Positions 48,064 to 56,287 of a stretch of 64,000 bases of DNA are shown here, piece by piece (positions within the stretch are counted from its first letter, which is position 1; each line of letters begins with the position of its first letter). This stretch comes from Candidatus Gastranaerophilales bacterium. Its GTDB lineage: Bacteria > Cyanobacteriota > Vampirovibrionia > Gastranaerophilales > Gastranaerophilaceae. A model generated the notes under the pieces. The model was not told where the DNA came from and did not search any database. It saw only the letters and a list, made by a program, of their open reading frames with translations. The position numbers and the translations under genes are program-made. Location of the stretch: positions 59,352 to 123,351 of the forward strand of contig CALVBB010000003.1 of NCBI GenBank assembly GCA_944325705.1, given 5' to 3'.

Positions 48064-49212
48064 TTACTCTTTTTCACATAATATATCCAAAAGACATCTG
48101 TGCATCTTTACATTGTGAACCCTGAGAATATCTGCACCATGCTCTAACGCCAGCGTATTCAGCGCTGTTGTGTAAATATCTTTTGTAAAATTATCAGCTT
48201 CCGGCATATTCAGCATGCTTTTGCGGGAAAGCCCCAGCAGCACTCTGCAGCCAATAGTTTTAAATTCCTCAAGTCTTTTCAATATCTCAAAATTATGCGC
48301 ACGGTTTTTGCCGAACCCTATCCCCGGATCAACAATAATTCTGTCTTTTTGTATTCCTTTTGAAACTGCAAATTCAACTTTCCGGTATAAATTCAGATAT
48401 ATCTCATCCATTAAATTGGCATACTGAGGGTTATTTTGCATTGCGTCAGGAGTTCCTTTTGAATGCTGGATTATCACCTGAATAGCGGGATTTTCGGCGA
48501 TTACATCTGCCATCCGCGAATCATAGTCAAATCCGGACACATCATTTACAATAGAAGCACCGTTTTTTATACATTCACATGCTACCTCCGCGCTTCTTGT
48601 ATCAATACTCAAAGGAACGTTTATCCCTTCTGCTTTAACAAGTTCAAGCACAGGCAAAATTCGCTCAAGCTGTTTTCCGGCAGACACAGCCTGCGAATAT
48701 GGTTTTGTGGATTCTGCGCCAATGTCTATTATATCAGCACCGTCGTTTACAAGCTCAAGAAGGTGTGCAAAAGCTTTTTCTGCTGTCGAATACAGACCGC
48801 CGTCTGAAAATGAATTGTCTGTAAGGTTCAAAATCCCCACAATTTGCGGCCTGTTGTGCTGCTGCAGGGATAAAAGACCTTCAAGCTTTCCCGCAAGTTC
48901 TTTTAAACCAAAAGGCTGAAATTTTAGGTTCTGCGCAATTTTCTTAATTTGAGAAAGGCTGCCTCCAAGAATACAGTCGGTTTTATCAACTCCGGCCGTA
49001 ATAGTTTCGCGGTGTGTTGCACAATCCGCACCAACAGAAAGCGCTGTTTGTTTCAGAATATTTGCCTGCGGAATTGATAGCGCAAAAATTTTTATATTTT
49101 TATAAACGTATTTAGAAACCGCTTTTTCAACATAAGTTTTATCAAAGCCTATGCTTTTAAGCTCTTCTAGCAAATCTGCATTAACTATCTCTTTCAAAAC
49201 AAAATCGTGCAT
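48064..49212 (-). CDS. folP: Dihydropteroate synthase with N-terminal extension
   Basis: FolP joins p-aminobenzoate to the pterin diphosphate in folate synthesis. Catalytic sequence begins at GILNLTDNSFSDGG (126-139), followed by DIGAESTKP, the SIDTRSAEVA strand, VNDVSG, and DPGIGFGKN; these are complete. The first 120 residues are an extra domain not present in the usual 270-280-residue enzyme, containing conserved-looking DCILGGSLSQIKKIAQNL. There is no Shine-Dalgarno sequence; TGCTAATTT ends 6 bases before the ATG. Other folate genes are not in the window. Confidence 0.94.
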   Translation of the reverse strand: MHDFVLKEIVNADLLEELKSIGFDKTYVEKAVSKYVYKNIKIFALSIPQANILKQTALSVGADCATHRETITAGVDKTDCILGGSLSQIKKIAQNLKFQPFGLKELAGKLEGLLSLQQHNRPQIVGILNLTDNSFSDGGLYSTAEKAFAHLLELVNDGADIIDIGAESTKPYSQAVSAGKQLERILPVLELVKAEGINVPLSIDTRSAEVACECIKNGASIVNDVSGFDYDSRMADVIAENPAIQVIIQHSKGTPDAMQNNPQYANLMDEIYLNLYRKVEFAVSKGIQKDRIIVDPGIGFGKNRAHNFEILKRLEEFKTIGCRVLLGLSRKSMLNMPEADNFTKDIYTTALNTLALEHGADILRVHNVKMHRCLLDILCEKE

Positions 49213-49218
49213 AAGTTT

Positions 49219-49227
49219 AAATTAGCA
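49219..49227 (-). promoter_or_regulatory. Extended -10 element of folP (leaderless layout)
   Basis: TGCTAATTT on the minus strand ends 6 bases before the folP ATG. It is weaker than the others of this type. Confidence 0.4.
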
Positions 49228-49465
49228 CGACTTAATTATTTTATCAACGAAAGGTTTTTGAAAATTATCTAAGATACACTGCTCTTTGGAAGGACAGGCT
49301 CACTCACAAATTTTGTCAAACGCACAGAAGTATTTAGTTTCTCCTGCTTAAACTTGTGTTTAAATTCCGTTTTATGACAAAAGGTACAAACATCAGTCAG
49401 TCTTAAGCAAAAACTCAAAAACGCGTTGTCTGCCCCCCTCACGCTCAATATTCACAGACAATATA

Positions 49466-50011
49466 CTATTCAGCGTCTTTTTTGAAATTTCTGTATCCGT
49501 CTGCAATAGAGTTCATGCCGTCAGCCAGCTGCGGTGCGTAATGATCAGCTATTTTGGTTGTATTATTATATAAAGTTCCGAGTCCTGAAATTAACACGCA
49601 GCCTGCAAGTGCTCCCCCGACAACTCCGCAGCCGAATTTCACAACTTTATTATTCAATACCGGTTTCAGAAATTTTGAAGTTTTTATTGCTGTAATTTTT
49701 TCAAACAATCTTGTTTTATAAATTTTGCAGTTTGCTTTAAAACTTGACCAGAGCCCTTTTGCTTCTTTTACCGGTTTTGCTGCAGCAGTAGCAGCTTCTC
49801 TGACAAGCTGCTGACTTTCTTTAATTTTTCTGGTTGTTTCTGCAGTCAGATGAGAAGCTTTGCGGGCATTCTGAAACATCTTGAAGCCGCCGCCTGCAGC
49901 ACCGCCGGCAACGGCACCATCACGAATATTTTCTTTCTGCTCGTCATTCAATTTGCCTGCAGTAAACGCCGGATTATTTCTATATAAATTTGTTGGTTGA
50001 ACACTTAACAT
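49466..50011 (-). CDS. Hypothetical membrane-associated protein with N-terminal F-x-x-G segment
   Basis: The 181-residue protein starts MLSVQPTNLYRNNPAFTAGK, then has a Gly/Ala-rich segment, an amphipathic basic middle and a hydrophobic helix CGVVGGALAGCVLISGLGTL (about 131-150). I use the ATG at 50011, 5 bases after AGGTGG; two GTG codons upstream are less likely. It lies 12 bases downstream of the gene at 50024 and its opening resembles that gene's (MLTIQP), so the two look like a related pair in one transcript. Confidence 0.72.
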   Translation of the reverse strand: MLSVQPTNLYRNNPAFTAGKLNDEQKENIRDGAVAGGAAGGGFKMFQNARKASHLTAETTRKIKESQQLVREAATAAAKPVKEAKGLWSSFKANCKIYKTRLFEKITAIKTSKFLKPVLNNKVVKFGCGVVGGALAGCVLISGLGTLYNNTTKIADHYAPQLADGMNSIADGYRNFKKDAE

Positions 50012-50023
50012 CTTCACCACCTG

Positions 50024-50857
50024 CTAGATTGTATCCTTAACTTTATCCGGCTCTATAGTTGCCGCAACTCCGGTCGAAACACCTGTTGCTACACCGAGAA
50101 CATCTCCGGCTGCATTTGTAACCTGTTCGGATTTAACACCTCTAACTTTATCTACAAATTCTTTTGTTTCCTGCACAGGTTTGCTCTTAACAAATCTTTC
50201 ATATAAATTAACTACTTTTTTACCAAACTTTGTCTTTTTAAAGTTTTCAAAAGATTTTTTCATATTTTTGAACAAATCTGTAGTTTTAAACTTGCTGTAC
50301 TGGTCTTTAAAGAAAGTCTTAACGCCTTTCCAGGCAGCTTTAAATGGTTTAACAAAATTTTCGCCAAATTTTTTCATTGAAGGTTTCTGGAACAATTTAC
50401 CGAGAAGTTTATTAGTTTCGGTAAAACCATACTTGACACTTATACCGCTAACGGCTGCCGCACCAAGTGTAAACAGTCCGCCCATAGCTTTTTGTGCTGC
50501 CGGAGGAAGCTCTTTTTGAACTTCTTTTAAATTATCCATTGTGGCATTAATATTATCTTTTATATCATTCAAATTATCTTCTTGAGCATTATTCTTAACA
50601 GGAGTATTCTGTTCCCTTACGGCAAGCGCAGTAGTATTTTTCGGAGCATCTTCGTCCGTAATTTCTTCAAATTCTGCATCTACCACTTCCCGCTCAAATT
50701 CATCCCTGTTTCCGCGGGAAGGCCCTATTATTTCATAGTCAATATAATTATCTTCCGGCAAAACTTCAGTTTTTGGAATAATCATAACAGCAGTCTGATT
50801 TCCAAAAGCTTGAAACGAATGAATGCGTTTAGAAAAATTTGGTTGAATTGTTAACAT
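50024..50857 (-). CDS. Hypothetical protein with N-terminal F-x-x-x-G segment
   Basis: The 277-residue protein begins MLTIQPNFSKRIHSFQAFGN, followed by an acidic stretch (about 40-75), a predicted helix, a small hydrophobic region (AMGGLFTLGAAAVSGISVKYG, about 130-150) and a strongly basic Lys/Phe-rich region (KKSFENFKKTKFGKKVVNLY). GGAGTGA lies before the ATG at 50857; the longer frame to 50887 lacks a ribosome site. It is probably co-transcribed with the gene at 49466. No known family. Confidence 0.72.
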   Translation of the reverse strand: MLTIQPNFSKRIHSFQAFGNQTAVMIIPKTEVLPEDNYIDYEIIGPSRGNRDEFEREVVDAEFEEITDEDAPKNTTALAVREQNTPVKNNAQEDNLNDIKDNINATMDNLKEVQKELPPAAQKAMGGLFTLGAAAVSGISVKYGFTETNKLLGKLFQKPSMKKFGENFVKPFKAAWKGVKTFFKDQYSKFKTTDLFKNMKKSFENFKKTKFGKKVVNLYERFVKSKPVQETKEFVDKVRGVKSEQVTNAAGDVLGVATGVSTGVAATIEPDKVKDTI

Positions 50858-51010
50858 ATTTATCACTCCGAGATTAATATTTTTCAAAAGTTTTAATGCT
50901 TCTCAACAATTTTTTTTGCGATTTGATATATATCTTTTTAATAAATCTTTACAATACACTGCTTTTACAAGTTTAGTATTACATATTTTGGGAATTTTGT
51001 AAACTGTTTA

Positions 51011-51928
51011 TTAACTTTTTATACCCTGATAGGAATTTCTGCGCAACAACTCTCTATCGATTTTATTCAGACAGTCAAATTTTGCCCCGAGCCATTTTGG
51101 AGCGATAAGTTCAGACTTAAGCCCGTTGCCTGCCAGCCGGTGAATTGTCATATGAGGAGGAAGATATTCCAGAAAATCACATACAGTACGCACATAATCA
51201 TCCTCGGACATAAAATCAATTTCTCCGCGATTATACATTGCTGCAAGCCTGGTTCCTTCTAGCGCGCAGAGCATGTGGATTTTAACCCCGTCAACTTCAA
51301 GTTCCGCAAGTTTTTGTGCAGTCTGCATCATCTCCTCATGTGTTTCCTGCAGCCCGAGAATTACATGGACACAAACATTAATCCCTTTTTCTTTCGTATT
51401 TTCGTAAGCCCTTAAAAAACAGTCAAAATCATGACCGCGGTTAATCCATTTGAGAGTTCTGTCATGAATAGACTGCAAGCCGTATTCAAGCCATGTATAA
51501 TAGTCATCTTTGTAACCGGCTATGAGGTTTAACTTTTCTTCATCAACACAATCCGGACGGGTTCCAATAGAAAGCCCAACTATATCTCTGTTTGAAAGTG
51601 CAGAATTATAAATTTTTTCAAGCTCTTTTACAGGTTTGTAAGTATTTGAATAAGCCTGAAAATATGACATAAACTTTTGCGCTTTAAAACGGGAAGAAAG
51701 AGTTTTAACGCCTTCGGCAATCTGTGATTCAACAGATAAAAGTTTTGAGTGCGATTGAGAAAAACTCCCGCCTTCATCACAAAAAATACAACCGCCTGTT
51801 GAAATAGTTCCGTCGCGGTTAGGACATGAAAAACCGGCATCAAGTGTTATTTTATAAACCTTGACGCCGAATTTATTTTTTAAATGTGCACTATACTGAT
51901 TATAGCGTTTATCAGTACCGTTAAACAT
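51011..51928 (-). CDS. YhcC-type radical SAM protein
   Basis: The 305-residue protein belongs to the TIGR01212/YhcC family of radical SAM enzymes. The Fe-S cysteines are in DAGFSCPNRDG...GGCIFCDE (C35, C47, C50), with the wide first spacing typical of the family. Further family segments are GLSIGTRPDCVD, WLEYGLQSIHD, and HVILGLQ. YhcC function is not settled. It begins 2 bases after the stop of the small zinc-ribbon gene at 51931, so the two are co-transcribed. Confidence 0.88.
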   Translation of the reverse strand: MFNGTDKRYNQYSAHLKNKFGVKVYKITLDAGFSCPNRDGTISTGGCIFCDEGGSFSQSHSKLLSVESQIAEGVKTLSSRFKAQKFMSYFQAYSNTYKPVKELEKIYNSALSNRDIVGLSIGTRPDCVDEEKLNLIAGYKDDYYTWLEYGLQSIHDRTLKWINRGHDFDCFLRAYENTKEKGINVCVHVILGLQETHEEMMQTAQKLAELEVDGVKIHMLCALEGTRLAAMYNRGEIDFMSEDDYVRTVCDFLEYLPPHMTIHRLAGNGLKSELIAPKWLGAKFDCLNKIDRELLRRNSYQGIKS

Positions 51929-51930
51929 TT

Positions 51931-52098
51931 TTACTTGTTTTCATCATCCTCGGTAATCGGATAAACATAATGTTCACCACAATTAGGGCATACAACTTCC
52001 TGCTGCTTGCCGTCCTCGAGCTTTGCTACTTCAAATAATGTTCTGCAGCCGGACTGCACACATCTGATTGCCCATGTTGGTCTTATTAATCTTGCCAT
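51931..52098 (-). CDS. Small zinc-ribbon protein (55 residues)
   Basis: A frame of 55 residues starts at the ATG at 52098, after a GGGGA site. It reads MARLIRPTWAIRCVQSGC, then CPNCGEHYVYPI: C13, C18, C37, C40 make a zinc-ribbon with the Cys pairs about 20 residues apart. It lies immediately upstream of the radical SAM gene. It is short but the four cysteines, ribosome site and tight spacing support a real gene. Confidence 0.75.
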   Translation of the reverse strand: MARLIRPTWAIRCVQSGCRTLFEVAKLEDGKQQEVVCPNCGEHYVYPITEDDENK

Positions 52099-52244
52099 AA
52101 ATTCCCCTTCGTTAATTTATCTACAATTTTTATTTTATCATTTTTAACCGTTTCTGGCAAGTGATTTTACTTTATATAACTATTTCGTCCGATTAATTAT
52201 CAAAAAATACAGTCTATCATGTACCCGTACAAAGGAGAATTTCA

Positions 52245-52556
52245 ATGAAAAAATATCTTATAGCAATGGCTGTCACGGCAGTATGCGTTGTTGCATTTGC
52301 TGATACAAAATCCAGAATAGAAGAACTTGAAGAAATTGCAGCAAATACACCTGCTCAGGTCGAAATGAAAAAAGATGCGCCTAAATCAACCGGACAGGGT
52401 ATTCAGGAAAAAGTGGATTCTATCCAGACAAACAAACAGCTGGATAATCAAAAATTTGACAATATGATTAATAAACCAGATAAGTTTCCAGACTCTAAGC
52501 CTTCTCAGGGAAATACAACCAGACCTAATATCCCGACATTTCCTCAAATGCCGTAA
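52245..52556 (+). CDS. Small secreted protein
   Basis: The 103-residue protein has a signal peptide (MKKYLIAMAVTAVCVVAFA) with cleavage near residue 19. The mature part is polar, helix-prone at first (SRIEELEEIAANT), then Lys/Gln/Asn-rich and proline-rich at the end. AAGGAG precedes the ATG. Its 3' end overlaps the convergent gene at 52544 by 13 bases. Function is unknown. Confidence 0.7.
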   Translation: MKKYLIAMAVTAVCVVAFADTKSRIEELEEIAANTPAQVEMKKDAPKSTGQGIQEKVDSIQTNKQLDNQKFDNMINKPDKFPDSKPSQGNTTRPNIPTFPQMP

Positions 52557-53365
52557 ATCATTTCGCCGTAATTATCCACTTGCTCTGAGTTTTCTTCTTT
52601 TTCCTGAAACTTGTTCAACGACGGGGTTGTGCTTTCGTAACGAAAGTATGACCCCGAGGGCTTTATATCTTTTTTATCAACAACCGGATTTACAGTTTTA
52701 GGAAAAAATCTCAATATTACATTCTGCGCTATAGTTTTTGCAAGAATATCCTCTGAATATGCCCTTAAGTATGAGAGTCTTGCATAACTTTGCGACGATT
52801 TCTGTGCGATAAAATTTTCACTGCTGTCGCTCAAATTTTTCTTGTAGCTGCCGCTCCACATCACAAGGTCATTTACTGTATCCAGCAAAACGGCATTAGT
52901 TTCCATTGTATACGGATAAGAAATCCTCATTGTGCTTGAAAGTTCCAGTATTTCCCAGACATTTCTCTTTATACCGGCATCTTCAATAACAACACTGTTT
53001 GAGACAAGAAGCACCGAATTTGCTGAAAATTGACGGGAGATTGCTTTCATTACAGGGAAATCAATAACTTCTGTCCGCCCGAATTTTGCAAGAGCGTTTT
53101 CAACGGCAGCCTGCAGCTGTTTATTACCGGAAAGCGTTTTTCTTACCTCAAAAAGCGATGGGGCATAAACTTTTGTTGTGGAATTAAAATATTTTATCAA
53201 ATCTTCTGCCACAATCTCGGATACTTCAGGGTAGCAGTAATAATTCTCGCAAACTCTGTTTAAATCAACCGGCAGAACCACCACGTTAAAAGTAAGCGCC
53301 TCAGCCCTCTGTTGGATAACCAATCCTGCAAAAATCAAAAATATTATTCCAAATATTTTTTTCAT
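52544..53365 (-). CDS. Secreted protein of unknown function
   Basis: The 273-residue protein starts MKKIFGIIFLIFAGLVIQQ with a signal peptide ending AEA near residue 23. The mature domain reads NVVVLPVDLNRVCENYYCYPEVSEIVAEDL and later SANSVLLVSNSVV and MWSGSYKKN; the opening (VVLPVD, then helix with EIVAEDL) is similar in form to CsgG/GNA1162-like periplasmic proteins, but I cannot confirm it. I use the ATG at 53365. No Shine-Dalgarno sequence; TGTTACAAT ends 6 bases before the ATG. Confidence 0.72.
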   Translation of the reverse strand: MKKIFGIIFLIFAGLVIQQRAEALTFNVVVLPVDLNRVCENYYCYPEVSEIVAEDLIKYFNSTTKVYAPSLFEVRKTLSGNKQLQAAVENALAKFGRTEVIDFPVMKAISRQFSANSVLLVSNSVVIEDAGIKRNVWEILELSSTMRISYPYTMETNAVLLDTVNDLVMWSGSYKKNLSDSSENFIAQKSSQSYARLSYLRAYSEDILAKTIAQNVILRFFPKTVNPVVDKKDIKPSGSYFRYESTTPSLNKFQEKEENSEQVDNYGEMIYGI

Positions 53366-53371
53366 ATATTT

Positions 53372-53380
53372 ATTGTAACA
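53372..53380 (-). promoter_or_regulatory. Extended -10 element of the 52544 gene (leaderless layout)
   Basis: TGTTACAAT on the minus strand ends 6 bases before the ATG at 53365. Confidence 0.5.
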
Positions 53381-53478
53381 CACTTTTTCTCATACGACTA
53401 ACGGATTAACAAATTTGCCGTACAGGTTAAAATGTTAAAACAGGAGAGCTATCTCTTCCGGACAAGAAGGAGAACAGC

Positions 53479-53862
53479 ATGGATTATCAAGATTTGATGA
53501 ACAAGGCAAAAGAAGTATCAGGAAAGGCTTACGCACCGTATTCAAAATTCAGTGTCGGAGCATGTCTATTGACACCTGACGGGAAATTTTATCACGGCTG
53601 CAACTTTGAAAATTCAAGTTTCGGGCTCACTATCTGTGCTGAAAGAAACGCAGTCGGAAGTGCTGTTGCTGACGGGGAACAAAAAATTTCCGCAATCGCA
53701 ATATACTCGCCAAATCAGGACAATTGCCTTCCCTGCGGGGCATGCAGACAGGTTTTGTACGAATTCAGAGGTGAAAACGGCGTTGATGTCATCACTGAAA
53801 TTAACGGGCAGTTAAAAATTTACAAACTGGATGAACTGCTTCCGGGGGGTTTTGACCTGTAA
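53479..53862 (+). CDS. cdd: Cytidine deaminase
   Basis: Cdd deaminates cytidine and deoxycytidine for pyrimidine salvage. The 127-residue protein is the short tetrameric form: YAPYSKFSVGACLLT, CNFENSSFGLTICAERNA with C53-A-E55, and LPCGACRQ with zinc ligands C86 and C89. GAAGGAG precedes the ATG. A small zinc-ribbon gene follows 2 bases after its stop. Confidence 0.97.
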   Translation: MDYQDLMNKAKEVSGKAYAPYSKFSVGACLLTPDGKFYHGCNFENSSFGLTICAERNAVGSAVADGEQKISAIAIYSPNQDNCLPCGACRQVLYEFRGENGVDVITEINGQLKIYKLDELLPGGFDL

Positions 53863-53864
53863 TT

Positions 53865-54116
53865 ATGTATTTCATAGAACTGTTAGTGAAATATTTGAAA
53901 AAAGACAGGTTTATGGAAATTCTTGAAGAACACGATGAAAAGACAGCACTTAATCCGCTTGAAGAAATTCCGGAGGAAGAAGGTTATGAAGCCTGCGAAC
54001 ATATCTTTATGCCGGTAGACAGCACCGGAGAAACTCTTGCCTGTTCCAAATGCGGTCTTGTTGTAAAGAAAAAAGATTTAAAATTTAAAAACTTTTTTAT
54101 GAACAAAAGCCTTTAA
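53865..54116 (+). CDS. Small zinc-ribbon-like protein after cdd
   Basis: The 83-residue protein has an acidic middle, then CEHIFMPVDSTGETLACSKCG: C46, H48, C62, C65 form a likely treble-clef or zinc-ribbon site, followed by a basic tail. The start at 53865 overlaps with nothing and is right after cdd; an internal ATG at residue 17 is an alternative. Its end overlaps the convergent protease gene by 4 bases. Function is unknown. Confidence 0.65.
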   Translation: MYFIELLVKYLKKDRFMEILEEHDEKTALNPLEEIPEEEGYEACEHIFMPVDSTGETLACSKCGLVVKKKDLKFKNFFMNKSL

Positions 54117-55345
54117 TTAACATTCTGACTTAGCATCTTAGAAAGCAGCAGCTTTGCGGTTTTCAACTGAACATCGTTATGATTTTTCAAATCGTTCGGA
54201 GTAAATTTAACTTCTATATCAGGACTTATGCCTTTTTTATTAATATCTGCACCGGATGGGGTTAAGTATTTTGCTACAGTAAGATTAAGACCTGTTTCGT
54301 TTGGCAGAGGAATAATTTTCTGCACCATTCCCTTGCCGAAAGTTTTTGTTCCGAGGAGCTTTGCCTTTTTATAATCTTTTAATGCCCCTGAAAGTATTTC
54401 GCTTGCAGAAGCTGAAGCTCCGTCCACAAGAACTATTACAGGTTTTTCTATCCCGTAATCTGTTTCCTGTGCTTCAATATTATATCTGTACCCGTTTCTG
54501 CCGACAATGCTCACTAGATTCCCTTTTGAGATAAAAAGGTTTGCAATAAAAATCGCATTAGGCAAAAGCCCTCCGGTATTACCGCGTAAATCGAGGATAA
54601 GCCCTTCTGTATTTTTTGTTTTTTCAAGTGCTTCAAGAAACTCATTCGGTGTAGTTGAACCGATAAAACTCAATATTTGAATATATCCGATATTTTTGTC
54701 TACGGAACTTTTAACTGTCTTAATTTTTATTTCTTTCCGGACAACTTTTTTTACAAATTTATCTTTGTTTCTGAGAATAGTAAGCTGCACTGTTGTATTT
54801 TCAGGCCCTCTTACAAGAGAGGCTACTTCTGACAGAGAAAGTCCGTTTATATCTTTTCCGTCAATATCCAGAATTATGTCCCCTGCCTGAAGATTGGAAT
54901 ACTGCGCCGGAGTGCCCTCCATTACATTTATAATCTGCGTCTTTCCGGATATAGTTGAAATATTAACGCCTATTCCTGAAATTTTTGAATTTATTGAGGT
55001 ATTCTGATCTGAATACTCTTCCTTATTCATATATCTTGAGTATGGGTCATCAAGACTGGCAAGCATTGTATCCACAGCAACTTTCACATCTTCATCAGTT
55101 TTAATTTTACCGTGGTAATGCTCTTTCCACCTTCCCCATGACTGGTGGTTCATTGAAGCGTCATAATAATTTGTTTTGACTTCCGCCCAGACTTCATCAA
55201 AGAGTTTTTGAGAAGATACATATTCTTTATTGACCATCTCATCATTTTCGGAATACAGAGGGTTGTTTGAGTGCATTACGAGCAGATTCAAACCCACAAG
55301 AACTAGTACGGCGGCAATAAAAATATATAGCTCTTTTCTCTTCAT
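54113..55345 (-). CDS. ctpA: C-terminal processing protease (S41 family)
   Basis: The 410-residue protein has an N-terminal membrane anchor (IFIAAVLVLVGLNLLVM), a PDZ domain (VNISTISGKTQIINVMEGTPA...LQAGDIILDIDG) and the S41 catalytic domain: LDLRGNTGGLL, the nucleophile Ser in DGASASASEIL, and the Lys in GTKTFGKGMVQ. It cleaves C-termini of periplasmic proteins and is common in Cyanobacteria. I start at the ATG at 55345; the upstream TTG/GTG codons are less likely. No clear Shine-Dalgarno sequence is present. Confidence 0.92.
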   Translation of the reverse strand: MKRKELYIFIAAVLVLVGLNLLVMHSNNPLYSENDEMVNKEYVSSQKLFDEVWAEVKTNYYDASMNHQSWGRWKEHYHGKIKTDEDVKVAVDTMLASLDDPYSRYMNKEEYSDQNTSINSKISGIGVNISTISGKTQIINVMEGTPAQYSNLQAGDIILDIDGKDINGLSLSEVASLVRGPENTTVQLTILRNKDKFVKKVVRKEIKIKTVKSSVDKNIGYIQILSFIGSTTPNEFLEALEKTKNTEGLILDLRGNTGGLLPNAIFIANLFISKGNLVSIVGRNGYRYNIEAQETDYGIEKPVIVLVDGASASASEILSGALKDYKKAKLLGTKTFGKGMVQKIIPLPNETGLNLTVAKYLTPSGADINKKGISPDIEVKFTPNDLKNHNDVQLKTAKLLLSKMLSQNVN

Positions 55346-55508
55346 ACGATTATTTAACACCAAGGATTTTTCATAATCAATATACTTTCGAAGTAACCTG
55401 TGTATTTATTTATAAAAGTTTAAAGAGTTAGGGAACAGACCGGTGTGCAACAGGCACAGACACCTCTCTTACAAGGGATGTGAGGCGACCGGACATAACC
55501 CGCCTTTT

Positions 55509-56198
55509 CTACAGATCCTCAAACCCCGGAGAGGTCGCAGGAAGATTTTTGTAACCCTCGTTTGCATGAACGGTTTTTCTTATGTATTTATTCGAATAGT
55601 TTCCCTTTTCAAAGAGTTTTTTCAGAGTATTCTCTCTTGTTACAAGCGGGTGAAGGTTTTCGTCCGCACTTTCCGGATAGACATTCAGAATTTCACACCA
55701 CACAGAAGCCTCCATTGTCCATGCATAAGTTTCTTCTGCAAGTGAATTATACTCGTCCTGATGAAGCGCCTCGTGTGAAAGTAATGCTGCTATTGCACCC
55801 GGAGGAGCGTCTTTGTGACGCGGATTTATATAAATATAAAGCTGCTTTCCGCGCTTCCAGCCAAGTGCATCAAAACTTTTATAAGCCGGATTTATTGCTC
55901 CTAAATCTCTGAATTCAATTTTTACAGGTCTTTGTGAAAGATTATTCCCTAGAATTGCCTTACGGGAAAACTCACCGTTTGTACCTTTCAGCATATCAAG
56001 CGCCACGTAAAAAATAAAATCATCCCCGACCGATTTGTATTCCGGTGTAATCCGCTTTATATACTCGGCATTGTATTTCTCAGGGAAATTGTCCGGCACT
56101 ACTATAGTTTTGTCCTTCTTGAAGCTGAAGGCAAAAGCCGGCGCAATCAAAAACATCTGTGCAACCATAGCTGTACATAAAATCTTTTTCATATCCAT
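55509..56198 (-). CDS. Secreted HExxH zinc-protease-like protein
   Basis: The 229-residue protein has a signal peptide ending AFA near residue 23. Residues 141-146 read SHEALH, giving the zincin motif H142-E143-x-x-H146, followed about 9 residues later by EETYAWTMEA with Glu155/156 as a possible third ligand. A Cys in WCEIL is nearby. This predicts a periplasmic or secreted metalloprotease, of no family I can name. GAGGAG lies 9 bases before the ATG. It contrasts with the two inactive matrixin-like proteins at 17951-19107. Confidence 0.75.
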   Translation of the reverse strand: MDMKKILCTAMVAQMFLIAPAFAFSFKKDKTIVVPDNFPEKYNAEYIKRITPEYKSVGDDFIFYVALDMLKGTNGEFSRKAILGNNLSQRPVKIEFRDLGAINPAYKSFDALGWKRGKQLYIYINPRHKDAPPGAIAALLSHEALHQDEYNSLAEETYAWTMEASVWCEILNVYPESADENLHPLVTRENTLKKLFEKGNYSNKYIRKTVHANEGYKNLPATSPGFEDL

Positions 56199-56287
56199 AA
56201 TCCAATACTCCTCTTATTCCGTCCGGCTTTCTTTCAGCCCGATAACTAATATTATAATTATATTATTCCGGACGGCAAATTTTTTTG

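Noticed and set aside
49213..49465. Possible gene in the folP downstream/upstream gap
   Set aside because: No supported ORF, hairpin or repeat was seen.
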